DNA of 64,000 bases from Duganella fentianensis (GTDB taxonomy: Bacteria; Pseudomonadota; Gammaproteobacteria; Burkholderiales; Burkholderiaceae_D). The stretch is taken from positions 496,001-560,000 of the forward strand of contig NZ_WWCL01000002.1 in assembly GCF_009857835.1 (NCBI RefSeq), given 5' to 3'. Shown piece after piece: positions 25,678 to 34,211 of this stretch. Each line of letters starts with the position of its first letter. Within the stretch, counting starts at the first letter, position 1. Under the pieces are notes generated by a model. It ran no database searches. It was not told where the DNA came from and saw only the letters and a program-made list of their open reading frames with translations. Both the position numbers and the translations under genes were made by a program.

Positions 25678-27192
25678 ATGGTTATGAGTCGTCCATCGTT
25701 GAGTGGCCCGTTTATCGCCCCCATGCAGTTTGAGGATCCGCAGGCTGCCTACGAACAGGTAGTGGCCATCTACGATGCCAATATCGCCCATCTGCGCGAT
25801 GCCATGAAGCGCTTCGTGGCCGGTGAAAATGTGGGCGAGCATGTACGCGCCTGCTATCCCTTCGTGCGGGTACATACCGATACGGTGGCCCGGGCCGATT
25901 CCACGCTGGCTTTCGGTTTCGTGGCCGGTCCCGGCACCTACGAAACCACGCTGACCCGCCCCGACCTGTTTGCCCGCTACTACCAGCAGCAGTTCCACCT
26001 GCTGCTGAAAAACCATGGCAAGCACCGTCTCAAGCTGGAAGTGGGCACCAGTTCCCAGCCCATCCCCATCCATTTTTCGTTTGCCGAGCATGAGCATCTG
26101 GAAGGCAGCCTGACGGCCGAGCGCCGCCTGCTGATGCGCGATGTGTTCGATCTGCCCGATCTGGCGGCGATGGATGACGGCATCGCCAACGGTACCCACG
26201 AGCCGCGTGCCGGCGAGGCGCTGCCCCTGTCGCTGTTCACGGCGCCGCGGGTAGACTATTCGCTGCAGCGCCTGCGCCATTACACGGGCACGTCGTGCGA
26301 GCATTTTCAGAAGTTTGTACTGTTCACCAATTACCAGTTTTATATCGACGAATTCGTCAAGCTGGGCCACCAGCTGATGGCCAGTCCGGTCGCTGGCGAT
26401 GACGACTACATCGCTTTCGTCGAGCCGGGCAATCTGGTCACGCGCCGCGTGGGGCAGGCCGTACAGGCCAGCGATGCGCTGGGCGCGGCGCCGCCACGGC
26501 TGCCGCAGATGCCGGGCTACCACCTGATCCGCGCCGATGGCACCGGCATCTCGATGGTGAATATCGGCGTGGGGCCGGCCAATGCCAAGACCATTACCGA
26601 CCACATTGCCGTGCTGCGCCCCCATGCCTGGCTGATGCTGGGCCACTGCGCCGGCCTGCGCACCACGCAGGAACTGGGCGACTACGTGCTGGCGCACGGC
26701 TATGTGCGCGAAGACCATGTGCTGGACGAAGATCTACCCCTGTGGGTGCCGATCCCGCCGCTGGCCGAAGTGCAGGTGGCGATCGAAGCGGCGGTGGCGG
26801 AAGTCACCCAGTTGACGGGGCATGACCTGAAACGGGTGATGCGCACGGGGACTGTGGCCAGCACCGATAACCGTAACTGGGAGCTGCTGCCGCAGCGTAC
26901 GCCGGAGCGCCGCTTCAGCCAGAGCCGCGCGATTGCGCTCGATATGGAAAGCGCCACCATCGCCGCCAACGGTTTCCGTTTCCGTGTGCCGTATGGCACG
27001 CTGTTGTGTGTGAGCGACAAGCCCATGCACGGTGAAATCAAGTTACCGGGCATGGCTAACCAGTTTTACCGCGACCGCGTCGACCAGCATTTGCGCATCG
27101 GTATGCGGGCGCTCGATCTGCTGCGGGCGCTGGGGGTGGATAAGCTGCATAGCCGCAAACTGCGCAGTTTCACGGAAGTGGCCTTCCAGTAG
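25678..27192 (+). CDS. amn: AMP nucleosidase
   Basis: This roughly 504-residue enzyme cleaves AMP to adenine and ribose-5-phosphate, a step in purine balance. It has the N-terminal AMN domain (PFIAPMQFEDPQAAYEQVVAIYD; RYYQQQFHLLLKNH) and a C-terminal nucleoside-phosphorylase-like domain. That domain includes MVNIGVGPANAKTITDHIAVLRPH, MLGHCAGLRTTQELGDYVLAH and MESATIAANGFRFRVPYGTLLCVSDKP. AGGAG lies 4 bases before the first ATG and 10 before a second in-frame ATG at 25684, so either may be used. It is transcribed away from the NRPS and ends with a strong terminator, so it stands alone. Confidence 0.95.
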   Translation: MVMSRPSLSGPFIAPMQFEDPQAAYEQVVAIYDANIAHLRDAMKRFVAGENVGEHVRACYPFVRVHTDTVARADSTLAFGFVAGPGTYETTLTRPDLFARYYQQQFHLLLKNHGKHRLKLEVGTSSQPIPIHFSFAEHEHLEGSLTAERRLLMRDVFDLPDLAAMDDGIANGTHEPRAGEALPLSLFTAPRVDYSLQRLRHYTGTSCEHFQKFVLFTNYQFYIDEFVKLGHQLMASPVAGDDDYIAFVEPGNLVTRRVGQAVQASDALGAAPPRLPQMPGYHLIRADGTGISMVNIGVGPANAKTITDHIAVLRPHAWLMLGHCAGLRTTQELGDYVLAHGYVREDHVLDEDLPLWVPIPPLAEVQVAIEAAVAEVTQLTGHDLKRVMRTGTVASTDNRNWELLPQRTPERRFSQSRAIALDMESATIAANGFRFRVPYGTLLCVSDKPMHGEIKLPGMANQFYRDRVDQHLRIGMRALDLLRALGVDKLHSRKLRSFTEVAFQ

Positions 27193-27216
27193 CGTGGTAT
27201 CGTTCTGGCCTGAATT

Positions 27217-27240
27217 AGCCCGCCGCGAGCGGGCTTTTTT
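27217..27240 (+). terminator. Rho-independent terminator after amn
   Basis: A 7-bp stem AGCCCGC / GCGGGCT with a 5-base loop is followed directly by six T's, 25 bp after the amn stop. It separates amn from the arabinan locus. Confidence 0.92.
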
Positions 27241-27261
27241 GATCTACAGCACTCCTGCGTT

Positions 27262-27279
27262 GATATCTTTTTCGATATC
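27262..27279 (+). promoter_or_regulatory. Putative LysR operator, copy 1 (TonB receptor promoter)
   Basis: GATATCTTTTTCGATATC is a perfect GATATC-N6-GATATC palindrome, extended by TT and AA on its flanks (27260-27281). Its end lies 19 bases before the -35 box of the promoter below, exactly as in two other promoters of the locus. This fits a LysR-type recognition site centred near -64. Confidence 0.72.
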
Positions 27280-27298
27280 AAAAACCGGAAAAAATTGA

Positions 27299-27328
27299 TT
27301 GGTTTGTTTTTTGTTCAACCAATAAGAT
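27299..27328 (+). promoter_or_regulatory. Putative sigma70 promoter of the TonB receptor
   Basis: TTGGTT, 18 bases, TAAGAT. The weak -35 with an upstream operator is typical of an activator-dependent promoter. The leader to the ATG at 27380 carries AGGAG at 27371. Confidence 0.62.
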
Positions 27329-27379
27329 GAATTCCGAGTTAGCCGCAAATCACTATAAAACAGATAACACAGGAGACGT

Positions 27380-30265
27380 ATGAACGACTTTATCGTCGGG
27401 ACTTCCATGTCCCAGAATAAGCACCGCCTTGTCCTGAAAACCGGAGTGGCCGCATTGGCCGCGGCCGGCCTGCTGAGCAGTGCCTCGGTGTGGGCCCAAA
27501 CGGCCGCCGAAAAAGCGGAGCCGGTCGAAGCCCCGTCGGTGATCGTGACAGGCGTGAAGGCATCGCTGATCAAGAGCCTGGCCATCAAGCGCACGAATGA
27601 CCAGGTGGTGGAGTCCATCGTTGCTGAAGATATCGGCAAGTTGCCCGACAACAATGTCGTCGAGGCACTGCAGCGCGTGACGGGTATCCAGGTGACCAAC
27701 CGCTCCGGCGGCGAAGTCGGCGCCCTGTCCATTCGCGGTCTGCCCGATATCCAGACCACCTGGAACGGCCGCACGATTTTCACGGCTTCCGGCCAGCAAG
27801 TCGCGCTGCAGGACATTCCGTCGACTCTGGTGCGCCAGATTGACGTCTACAAGACACGTGACGCCAGCCAGCTGGAAACCGGTATTGCCGGCCAGGTCGA
27901 CGTCAAGTCGCTGCGGCCATTCGATTTCAAGGGCCAGAAAATTTCGCTGGCGGCCCGTGAAACCTATCTCGATCCCGCCAAAAAAGCCAACCCTCAGCTC
28001 AGCGCCATGCTCAGCAACCGCTGGGAAACGGGCATAGGCGAGGTCGGTGCCCTGGTCAACCTGTCCGAGGTGAAGACCAAATACCGCAACGAAAGCGTGA
28101 CGCCGGGTGCCATGGTGCCGTTCACCAGCCCGAACGCTGCCGAAGTTCCTGCTGGTTACACGCCTTTGCAGCGTATCTTCGACAACAGCATCTGGACCCC
28201 CGGCACTCATACCGGTTTGCCGACGGCAGCGGGATCTACGCTCGATTTCAACGGCAAGGCCTATCCTTACTATCTGGCGCGCGACGCCGTGTTCCAGAGC
28301 GACCTCAAGGGCGAGCGCGAGCGCCCAGCCGCGAATGTCGCCTTGCAGTGGAAACCGAACAGCGATGCGGTCTACACCTTCGAATCGATGTACAACGGTT
28401 ATCGTGACAAGACCTTCAACCAGCTGCTGTTCAGCTTTGTCGACTGGTGGGGTGATCTCGGCAGCAATCCTGCGAGCTCGATCACGACCTTCCCTGGTAC
28501 GAATATCATCAAGAGCCGCAACGTCAACAATGTGTATGGCTTCAACAGCGGCGATTACACCACGTCGGCAACCGATTCCTATGTATATGCGCTGAACGGC
28601 AAGTGGGACATTAGCGACCGACTGAAACTGGAAGGCGACCTGTCCTACCAGACCAGTACCTATCACTCGGAATTCACCGCTACCCGTATTGACCGTACGG
28701 CACCGTCGATTGCCGTCGATTTCAACGCCGGTGGCAACAACACGGCATTCCGCTTCAATAACAATGCCGACCTGACCGACCCGACCAAGTGGAACGTTGC
28801 ACAGTTCTACGATAACGCCAACCGTAACAAGGGTAGCGCAGCGACGGCCAGCCTGGGCGGCGTCTACGATGCCGACTGGGGCGCGCTGAAGTCGGTACAC
28901 TTCGGCCTGCGCTTCGACGACCGCAAGGCGTCGGAAGCTAACCGGACGCAATCGGCCTTCCTGGGCCGCAACCTGGCCACGCTGGGGGCGGCATATTCCT
29001 CGACCAACTCGAACTTCGGCACGGCCATCTCGGACGTTCCGCGTGCATGGATAGAGCCCAATGCCTATTACATCCGTGACCATATCGATGAGTGGCGCAA
29101 GCTGTATAACTCGGTCGACGCGAACTTCCTGACGACGGACAAGCTGAGCCTGCAGAAGACCTTCGAGATCGATGAAAAAACCAACAACCTGTTCGTGATG
29201 GGCAACACCGAGAACGAACTGTTCGGTCATCGCCTGCGCGGCAATTTCGGCATGCGCTACGTGAAGGTCGATACCGACATGACCTTCTACAAGGTCGATG
29301 CCACCAGCAAGGCCGTGACGCCGTCCAGTGCCAGCAAGTCGACCAGCAAGTTCCTGCCTAGCATGACCCTGATTTACGATCCATCCAAGGACGTGGTGGT
29401 GCGCGCCAACTACGGCCAGACCCTGCGCCGCCCCAACTTCGGTGATCTGAATCCAGTCCTGCAACTTGCCGACGACGTGTCGAAGGTAGGTTATGGTTCG
29501 GGTTCCGGCGGCAATCCTGACCTGAAACCGACGCGTTCCACCAACCTCGATCTGACGGGCGAGTGGTATTTCCAGAAGGACAGTGCGGTCTATGGCACGC
29601 TGTTCAAGCGTAAGATCGACGGCCTGGTGGTGAGCCTGCGTCACAAGGTACACGTGGATCCGGCCAACGATCCGTTCCGCAACTCGACCTCGGGCGGCAA
29701 TCATGCGAATGGCTATGACTACGTGATCAACTCGCCGGTCAACGCTTCCAACGGCAACATCCAGGGCGGCGAGCTGGGCTTGATCTACTTCCCTAAAGGC
29801 CTGCCTAGCCTGCTCGATGGTCTGGGCTTCCAGGGTAGTTATACGCGACTGAGCTCGTCGCAGAACGTGCCTGACGCCAATGATGCCGGCGTGATCGTCT
29901 CGCAGCTCGAGACACCATTCTTCGGCGTGTCGCACAGCTCCTACAACGCCACGCTGGCTTACGAAAAGGGACCGATCAGCGCGCGTCTGTCCTATGTCTG
30001 GCGCTCCGGCTTCCTGGCGCAGAACGAAGCGGCCTTGTTTGCCAATCCGATCGGTATCTGGCGTAGTCCGGAAAAGAGCATAGACATGCAGATCTCCTAC
30101 AAAATCAACGACCGCATGTCGGTCGATATCAGTGGGGTGAACCTGACCAACGAAATGCAGCAGCAGTACTACCACTTCGGCACCGCGGGTACTCCGCAGT
30201 TGACCAACTTCGGTACGCTCCAGATCGGACGTTCGGTTTCGGCTGCCTTGCGCTGGCAGATGTAA
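27380..30265 (+). CDS. TonB-dependent receptor, Xanthomonas/Caulobacter carbohydrate type
   Basis: This 961-residue outer-membrane receptor starts the arabinan locus. The signal peptide spans about residues 10-40 (NKHRLVLKTGVAALAAAGLLSSASVWAQ shortened: core VAALAAAGLLSSA, cleavage after VWA). The plug has the class signature DIGKLPDNNVVEALQRVTG followed by LSIRGLPD. Long barrel loops and the LRPNYG-type segment (NYGQTLRRPNFGDLNPVLQL) are typical of the subfamily often found in polysaccharide loci of Xanthomonas and Caulobacter. The barrel ends in LRWQM rather than Phe. AGGAG is 4 bases before the start. Likely ligand: arabino-oligosaccharides, from context. An operator-bearing promoter precedes it. 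Confidence 0.93.
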   Translation: MNDFIVGTSMSQNKHRLVLKTGVAALAAAGLLSSASVWAQTAAEKAEPVEAPSVIVTGVKASLIKSLAIKRTNDQVVESIVAEDIGKLPDNNVVEALQRVTGIQVTNRSGGEVGALSIRGLPDIQTTWNGRTIFTASGQQVALQDIPSTLVRQIDVYKTRDASQLETGIAGQVDVKSLRPFDFKGQKISLAARETYLDPAKKANPQLSAMLSNRWETGIGEVGALVNLSEVKTKYRNESVTPGAMVPFTSPNAAEVPAGYTPLQRIFDNSIWTPGTHTGLPTAAGSTLDFNGKAYPYYLARDAVFQSDLKGERERPAANVALQWKPNSDAVYTFESMYNGYRDKTFNQLLFSFVDWWGDLGSNPASSITTFPGTNIIKSRNVNNVYGFNSGDYTTSATDSYVYALNGKWDISDRLKLEGDLSYQTSTYHSEFTATRIDRTAPSIAVDFNAGGNNTAFRFNNNADLTDPTKWNVAQFYDNANRNKGSAATASLGGVYDADWGALKSVHFGLRFDDRKASEANRTQSAFLGRNLATLGAAYSSTNSNFGTAISDVPRAWIEPNAYYIRDHIDEWRKLYNSVDANFLTTDKLSLQKTFEIDEKTNNLFVMGNTENELFGHRLRGNFGMRYVKVDTDMTFYKVDATSKAVTPSSASKSTSKFLPSMTLIYDPSKDVVVRANYGQTLRRPNFGDLNPVLQLADDVSKVGYGSGSGGNPDLKPTRSTNLDLTGEWYFQKDSAVYGTLFKRKIDGLVVSLRHKVHVDPANDPFRNSTSGGNHANGYDYVINSPVNASNGNIQGGELGLIYFPKGLPSLLDGLGFQGSYTRLSSSQNVPDANDAGVIVSQLETPFFGVSHSSYNATLAYEKGPISARLSYVWRSGFLAQNEAALFANPIGIWRSPEKSIDMQISYKINDRMSVDISGVNLTNEMQQQYYHFGTAGTPQLTNFGTLQIGRSVSAALRWQM

Positions 30266-30299
30266 GCCCAGGCGTTTAGGAAGACCCGCTAGCCAGACA

Positions 30300-30330
30300 G
30301 GGCGTTGCTCGGTTGATACCCGCAACGCCC
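30300..30330 (+). terminator. Intercistronic hairpin after the TonB receptor
   Basis: GGGCGTTGC and GCAACGCCC form a 9-bp stem with a 13-base loop, 34 bp after the receptor stop. Only a short T-run follows (CGTTTGCC), so it may be a leaky terminator or an mRNA-stabilising 3' end. Confidence 0.6.
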
Positions 30331-30357
30331 CGTTTGCCTTCTGCGTGGTGGTTGAGC

Positions 30358-30399
30358 ATTCCCGCTTTGTTGTGTTAACGTCTACCCGCGAGCGGGAAT
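30358..30399 (+). promoter_or_regulatory. Two mutually exclusive hairpins before the symporter gene
   Basis: GCGGGAAT (30392-30399) can pair with ATTCCCGC (30358-30365). Alternatively, its GCGGG part can pair with CCCGC at 30385-30389, giving a tight 2-base-loop hairpin. The region ends 12 bp before the GGAG ribosome site of the symporter, so switching could affect translation. Seen by eye only. Confidence 0.4.
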
Positions 30400-30420
30400 G
30401 ACTATCTGGTGGAGTAGTTG

Positions 30421-31773
30421 ATGTCGAATCAAAAATTATCGTTGGTGGAAAAAATCGCTTTCGGTGCCGGCGATATGGCCCTGAATGTCGTCATCTCGTC
30501 GATGATGCTGATTATTACGTTCTTCTACACGGACATCTATGGCCTGCATACGCAGGATCTGGCGCTGCTGTTCGTGCTGGTGAAAGTGGTGGGCGCCGTG
30601 TCCGATCTGGCCGTGGGCCAGCTGACCGACCGCTATGCTGCCGCCATGGGGCGCTACCGGCCATGGCTGCTGTTGCTGGCGCTGCCTTACGGGATCAGCG
30701 TATTCTTCGTGTTTACTACGCCGGACTGGGCCTACAGCGCCAAGCTGGTGTGGGCTTACAGCACTTATATTCTGATGACGCTGATGACGTCGGGCGTAGG
30801 CGTACCATATATTTCCCTGATTTCGGGCCTGACCAGCGATCCGCAGGAACGCCTGTCGGCCAATGGCTACCGGCTGTTCTTCGCCAAGATAGGCGCATTC
30901 ATGGTGACCATCGTAGTGCCCGTGCTGGCCGAATACTGGGGCGAAGGCAAGGCCGCGACCGGCTATCAGGCCGCGATGGGCGTGATGGCGGCCATGGGCG
31001 TGCTGCTGTTCCTGTTCTGCGTGTTCGGTACGCGTGAACGGGTGCTGCACAAGGTCGAGCGCACTTCGCTGCTGGCCCAGTTCCGCCTGCTGATGAAAAA
31101 CGACCAGTGGCTACTGCTGGCCGGCGCCTGCGTGACGGGCACGGTGGGCTATGTGATCCGTGGTTCGGTCGCGCTGTACTACGCCAAATACTATCTGGGC
31201 GGCGATGTGTCGGTGCAGTCCACCTTTTTGTCGCTGGGCGTGGTGGCGGCCATCCTGTCCATGGTGGCATCCACCTGGATTACCAAGAGCTATTGCAAGG
31301 TCAAGCTGTTCCGCAATACCCAGCTGCTGGTGTTCGTGATTAGCATCGCGATTTTCTATCTGGTCAAGCCGGGCGATATTCTGCTGGCCTATGTGCTGTA
31401 TTTTGCGCTGTCCTTCGTGGTCGATCTGCATGCGCCCGTATTCTGGTCCTCGATTGCCGAGACCATCGATTACGGTCAGGTGCAGAGCGGCAAACGCGTG
31501 TCGGGGCTGGCCTTTGGCGGCATTTCCGTCTGCCAGAAAGCCGGGATGGCGGTGGCCGGTGGCATGGTGGGCGTGCTACTGACCTATTTCCACTACGTGC
31601 CTAACCAGCCGCAGTCGCAGCTGGCCATGAGCGGCATCGCGCTGATGCTGACGGTGATACCGGGCTGCTTCCACCTGATTATGGGCCTGCTGATGTTCAA
31701 GTACCGCATCAGCGATAGCTACTACGGGCAGGTCAAGGAAGAAATGCGCCAGCTCGGCTATGCCACCCACTGA
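30421..31773 (+). CDS. MFS sugar:cation symporter, GPH/MelB type
   Basis: This 450-residue protein with twelve hydrophobic helices belongs to the glycoside-pentoside-hexuronide:cation symporter family. The opening LVEKIAFGAGDMALNVV and the FFYTDIYGL segment match the family start. SDLAVGQLTDRYAAAMGRYRPWLL is the conserved loop with Asp and Arg/Pro. The partner cytoplasmic GH43 gene follows 37 bp later. This symporter therefore probably brings in short arabino-oligosaccharides or an arabinoside for cleavage inside the cell. GGAG lies 6 bases before the ATG; a TTG directly before it is unlikely to be used. Confidence 0.9.
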   Translation: MSNQKLSLVEKIAFGAGDMALNVVISSMMLIITFFYTDIYGLHTQDLALLFVLVKVVGAVSDLAVGQLTDRYAAAMGRYRPWLLLLALPYGISVFFVFTTPDWAYSAKLVWAYSTYILMTLMTSGVGVPYISLISGLTSDPQERLSANGYRLFFAKIGAFMVTIVVPVLAEYWGEGKAATGYQAAMGVMAAMGVLLFLFCVFGTRERVLHKVERTSLLAQFRLLMKNDQWLLLAGACVTGTVGYVIRGSVALYYAKYYLGGDVSVQSTFLSLGVVAAILSMVASTWITKSYCKVKLFRNTQLLVFVISIAIFYLVKPGDILLAYVLYFALSFVVDLHAPVFWSSIAETIDYGQVQSGKRVSGLAFGGISVCQKAGMAVAGGMVGVLLTYFHYVPNQPQSQLAMSGIALMLTVIPGCFHLIMGLLMFKYRISDSYYGQVKEEMRQLGYATH

Positions 31774-31810
31774 ATCTGCTGTTCTCTCTGACTTCTTTAT
31801 TTTGCCTAGC

Positions 31811-32761
31811 ATGGAAACTGTGAACGTCCTTAAGCCGCTGATCGAACAGCGTGCCGATCCCCATATTTACCGCCATACGGATGGCTATTACTACTTCACG
31901 GCCTCGGTGCCCCAGTATGACCGTATCGAACTGCGCCGCGCGGCCACGCTGGCCGGTCTGGTCGATGCCGCGAAGGTCGATGTCTGGCACAAGCCGGAAA
32001 CGGGGCCTTACAGCGAGCTGGTATGGGCGCCCGAGCTGCATTTCAATGAGGGTGCGTGGTATGTGTATTTTGCCGCAGCGCCTAGCCGTGAAATCAAGTA
32101 CAAGCTGTTCCAGCACCGCATGTATGCGATCCGCAATACCAATCCCAACCCGCTGGAAGGGCAGTGGGAGTTCATGGGCCAGATCGATACTGGCATAGAC
32201 ACCTTCTGCCTCGATGCGACCACCTTTACCCACAAGGGCCAGCTGTATTATCTGTGGGCGCAGAAGGATGTCGCCATCGAAGGCAATTCGAATCTGTATA
32301 TCGCGCCCATGAAAACGCCCTGGCAGCTGGGCGGCGCGCCTGTCATGCTGAGCAAGCCGGAATTCGACTGGGAGATCCGCGGCTTCTGGGTCAATGAAGG
32401 GCCGTCCGTGCTGAAAAAGAACGGCAAGATCTTCATCAGTTATTCGGCCAGCGCCACTGATGAAAACTATGCGATGGGATTGCTGTGGGCAGATGAAAAT
32501 GCCGACCTGCTCGATCCTGCTGCGTGGACCAAATCGCCCCAACCGGTGCTGCAGACCTGCTTCGAGCATGGCGTGTATGGCCCCGGCCATAACAGCTTTA
32601 CCGTGGGCGAAGATGGCGAGACGCTGCTGGTCTACCATGCCCGTACCTATACGGAAATCGTCGGTGATCCGCTGTGGAATCCTGACCGCCATACCTATGT
32701 GAAGCCGCTCAAGTGGGATGCGCAGGGCATGCCGGTGTTCGGCAAACCTTCCATCGCCTAG
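31811..32761 (+). CDS. Cytoplasmic GH43 exo-alpha-L-arabinofuranosidase
   Basis: The 316-residue single-domain glycoside hydrolase has a five-blade beta-propeller fold. The family GH43 triad is visible: Asp in RADPHIYRHTDGYYYF (base), Asp in TFCLDATTF (pKa modulator) and Glu in VNEGPSVLKKNG (acid). The sequence resembles subfamily 26 exo-1,5-arabinofuranosidases. There is no signal peptide, in contrast to the other three GH43 proteins of the locus, so it should act in the cytoplasm on imported oligosaccharides. The start was placed at Met 18 of the longest frame, where the GH43 domain begins; the ribosome site is weak. Confidence 0.87.
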   Translation: METVNVLKPLIEQRADPHIYRHTDGYYYFTASVPQYDRIELRRAATLAGLVDAAKVDVWHKPETGPYSELVWAPELHFNEGAWYVYFAAAPSREIKYKLFQHRMYAIRNTNPNPLEGQWEFMGQIDTGIDTFCLDATTFTHKGQLYYLWAQKDVAIEGNSNLYIAPMKTPWQLGGAPVMLSKPEFDWEIRGFWVNEGPSVLKKNGKIFISYSASATDENYAMGLLWADENADLLDPAAWTKSPQPVLQTCFEHGVYGPGHNSFTVGEDGETLLVYHARTYTEIVGDPLWNPDRHTYVKPLKWDAQGMPVFGKPSIA

Positions 32762-32813
32762 TCTGGCGGTAGTATGCAGGTGGGGCGGCGCAATCAGCGC
32801 GCCTCTATCCTGT

Positions 32814-32928
32814 CTCGTTTTGCTGTCTCGTTTGTACTCGTTTTGTCTCGTTTGGCCTCGCTCACAGTGCAGCGGGGCCGGCGCGACAAAACGAGACAGA
32901 ACGAGACAGAACGAGACCTACAAACGAG
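32814..32928. repeat. Long mirror-spaced inverted repeat built from CTCGTTT heptamers
   Basis: Four CTCGTTT units lie at 32814, 32827, 32837 and 32847. Four complementary units ([A/G]AACGAG) lie at 32889, 32899, 32909 and 32922. The spacings are 13, 10, 10 in one arm and 10, 10, 13 in the other, all centred on 32871. The arms pair over most of about 48 positions (two small internal loops, some G-U pairs). The element fills the gap between the GH43 and aldose epimerase genes. There are no T-run and no mobile-element ends. Confidence 0.9.
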
Positions 32929-32929
32929 T

Positions 32930-32950
32930 ATGAATGCCTCACGCATTCAT
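32930..32950. repeat. Small hairpin, ATGAATGC / GCATTCAT
   Basis: A perfect 8-bp stem with a 5-base loop directly follows the long inverted repeat. It contains an ATG in frame with the epimerase, which the stem would hide. Confidence 0.75.
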
Positions 32951-32958
32951 TTGACCCA

Positions 32959-32983
32959 AGGTCGCGGCCTGCTGTCGCGACCT
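32959..32983. repeat. Small hairpin, AGGTCGCG / CGCGACCT
   Basis: A perfect 8-bp stem with a 9-base loop ends 15 bp before the epimerase start codon, so it covers the usual ribosome-site approach region. It is the third hairpin in a row in this gap. Confidence 0.75.
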
Positions 32984-32998
32984 CCCAGAAAGCTCCCT

Positions 32999-34072
32999 AT
33001 GCAAGCAAGTATTTCCAGTTCTCCTTTCGGCCAGCTGCCGGATGGTCGCGCCGCGACTCTTTATACGCTGACCAATCAGCATGGCATGCAGGTCTGCATC
33101 AGCGACCTCGGTGGCGTGATTACGTCCATACTGGTGCCTGACCGCTGCGGCCTGCTAGCCGATGTGTGTCTGGGCTTCGACGATGCGGCGGCCTACATGG
33201 GCGAATCGCATTATTTCGGCGCGCTGATAGGCCGCTACGGCAACCGCATCGCAAACGGGCAGTTCGAGCTTGACGGCAAGCGCTATCAGCTCGATATCAA
33301 CAATGGCATCAATCACCTGCATGGCGGCTACGATGGCTTCCATCGCAGGCTATGGCAGGCGGAACCCGCCAGCACTGACGATGCAGCGACGCTGACGCTG
33401 CGCTACCGCAGTCCCGACGGCGAACAGGGCTACCCCGGCAATCTGGACGTGACGGCGCGCTATGAGCTGGGTAGCGATAACACTTTGCGTATCGATTTCC
33501 ACGCGGTCACCGATCAGGCCACGCCCGTCAACCTGACCAACCACGCGTATTTCAATCTGGCGGGGCAGGGCGATATCCTCGCGCACGAGCTGACCATTCC
33601 CGCCGATGCCTACACGCCCGTCGATGCAGGCCTGATCCCCACGGGCGAGCTGCGTGCCGTGCAGGGTACGCCGTTCGATTTCCGCACGCCGCACGCGATA
33701 GGTGCCCGTATCGGCGCTACCGATCCGCAGCTGGCCTATGGCAGCGGCTATGACCACAACTTCGCCCTCAGCGGCTGGCAGGAAGGCGCGCTGGCACTGG
33801 CCGCGCGGGTGCGCGAGCCTGTCTCGGGCCGGGTACTGGAAGTGTGGGGGCAAGGGCCGGGTGTGCAGTTCTACAGCGGGAATTTCCTGTCGGAGGCGGT
33901 GCAGGGCAAGGGCAGGGTCTATGACTTCCGCACAGGCTTCTGCCTGGAGCCACAGTATTTCCCTGATGCCCCGAACCAGCCGCAATTTGCCGCCACCATA
34001 CTGCGCCCCGGTGCCGAATACCGTCGCCGCATGGAATACCGTTTCAGTACCGATAACGCGGCAGGCCAGTAG
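32999..34072 (+). CDS. galM: Aldose 1-epimerase (mutarotase)
   Basis: The 357-residue GalM-type enzyme interconverts alpha and beta anomers of free sugars, here presumably L-arabinose. The visible segments are GGVITSILVPDR, GRYGNRIANGQF (sugar-binding Arg), NHLHGG (His), LTNHAYFNLAG (catalytic His) and FCLEPQYFPDAPNQP (catalytic Glu). There is no signal peptide. An upstream ATG at 32930 was rejected as the start because it lies inside a hairpin and adds only non-conserved residues. The chosen ATG has only a weak AGAAAG site. It follows the hairpin cluster and precedes the dehydratase promoter. Confidence 0.9.
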   Translation: MQASISSSPFGQLPDGRAATLYTLTNQHGMQVCISDLGGVITSILVPDRCGLLADVCLGFDDAAAYMGESHYFGALIGRYGNRIANGQFELDGKRYQLDINNGINHLHGGYDGFHRRLWQAEPASTDDAATLTLRYRSPDGEQGYPGNLDVTARYELGSDNTLRIDFHAVTDQATPVNLTNHAYFNLAGQGDILAHELTIPADAYTPVDAGLIPTGELRAVQGTPFDFRTPHAIGARIGATDPQLAYGSGYDHNFALSGWQEGALALAARVREPVSGRVLEVWGQGPGVQFYSGNFLSEAVQGKGRVYDFRTGFCLEPQYFPDAPNQPQFAATILRPGAEYRRRMEYRFSTDNAAGQ

Positions 34073-34081
34073 TCGCGCTGA

Positions 34082-34099
34082 GATACTGATTTCGGTATC
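34082..34099 (+). promoter_or_regulatory. Putative LysR operator, copy 2 (dehydratase promoter)
   Basis: GATACTGATTTCGGTATC has the GATA-N10-TATC form and begins 10 bp after the epimerase stop. It ends 19 bases before the -35 box, the same spacing as copies 1 and 3. Confidence 0.75.
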
Positions 34100-34118
34100 G
34101 AAGTCGAATAATAATTTA

Positions 34119-34148
34119 TTGGAAAGATATCTCTGTACATCTTAGTAT
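34119..34148 (+). promoter_or_regulatory. Putative sigma70 promoter of the oxidative arabinose pathway genes
   Basis: TTGGAA, 18 bases, TAGTAT. The -10 and surrounding TAGTATGG are identical to the ABC importer promoter. The operator centre would lie near -64 from the predicted start. Confidence 0.65.
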
Positions 34149-34211
34149 GGCTTATCGATGCGGGGGCATGACAAGCACGTCCCCGTACAGGAACATACTG
34201 AGGAGATATGC

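Noticed and set aside
27353..30325. 990-codon frame opposite the arabinan TonB receptor
   Set aside because: Longer than the real gene but without any domain; it also crosses the promoter region.
32814..32928. CRISPR array or miniature transposon
   Set aside because: The units are 7 bases with 3-6-base gaps, far too short for CRISPR; no target-site duplication or transposase-like ends were seen.
32930..34072. Upstream ATG at 32930 as the galM start
   Set aside because: It lies in a perfect hairpin and would add 23 residues not found in the mutarotase fold.
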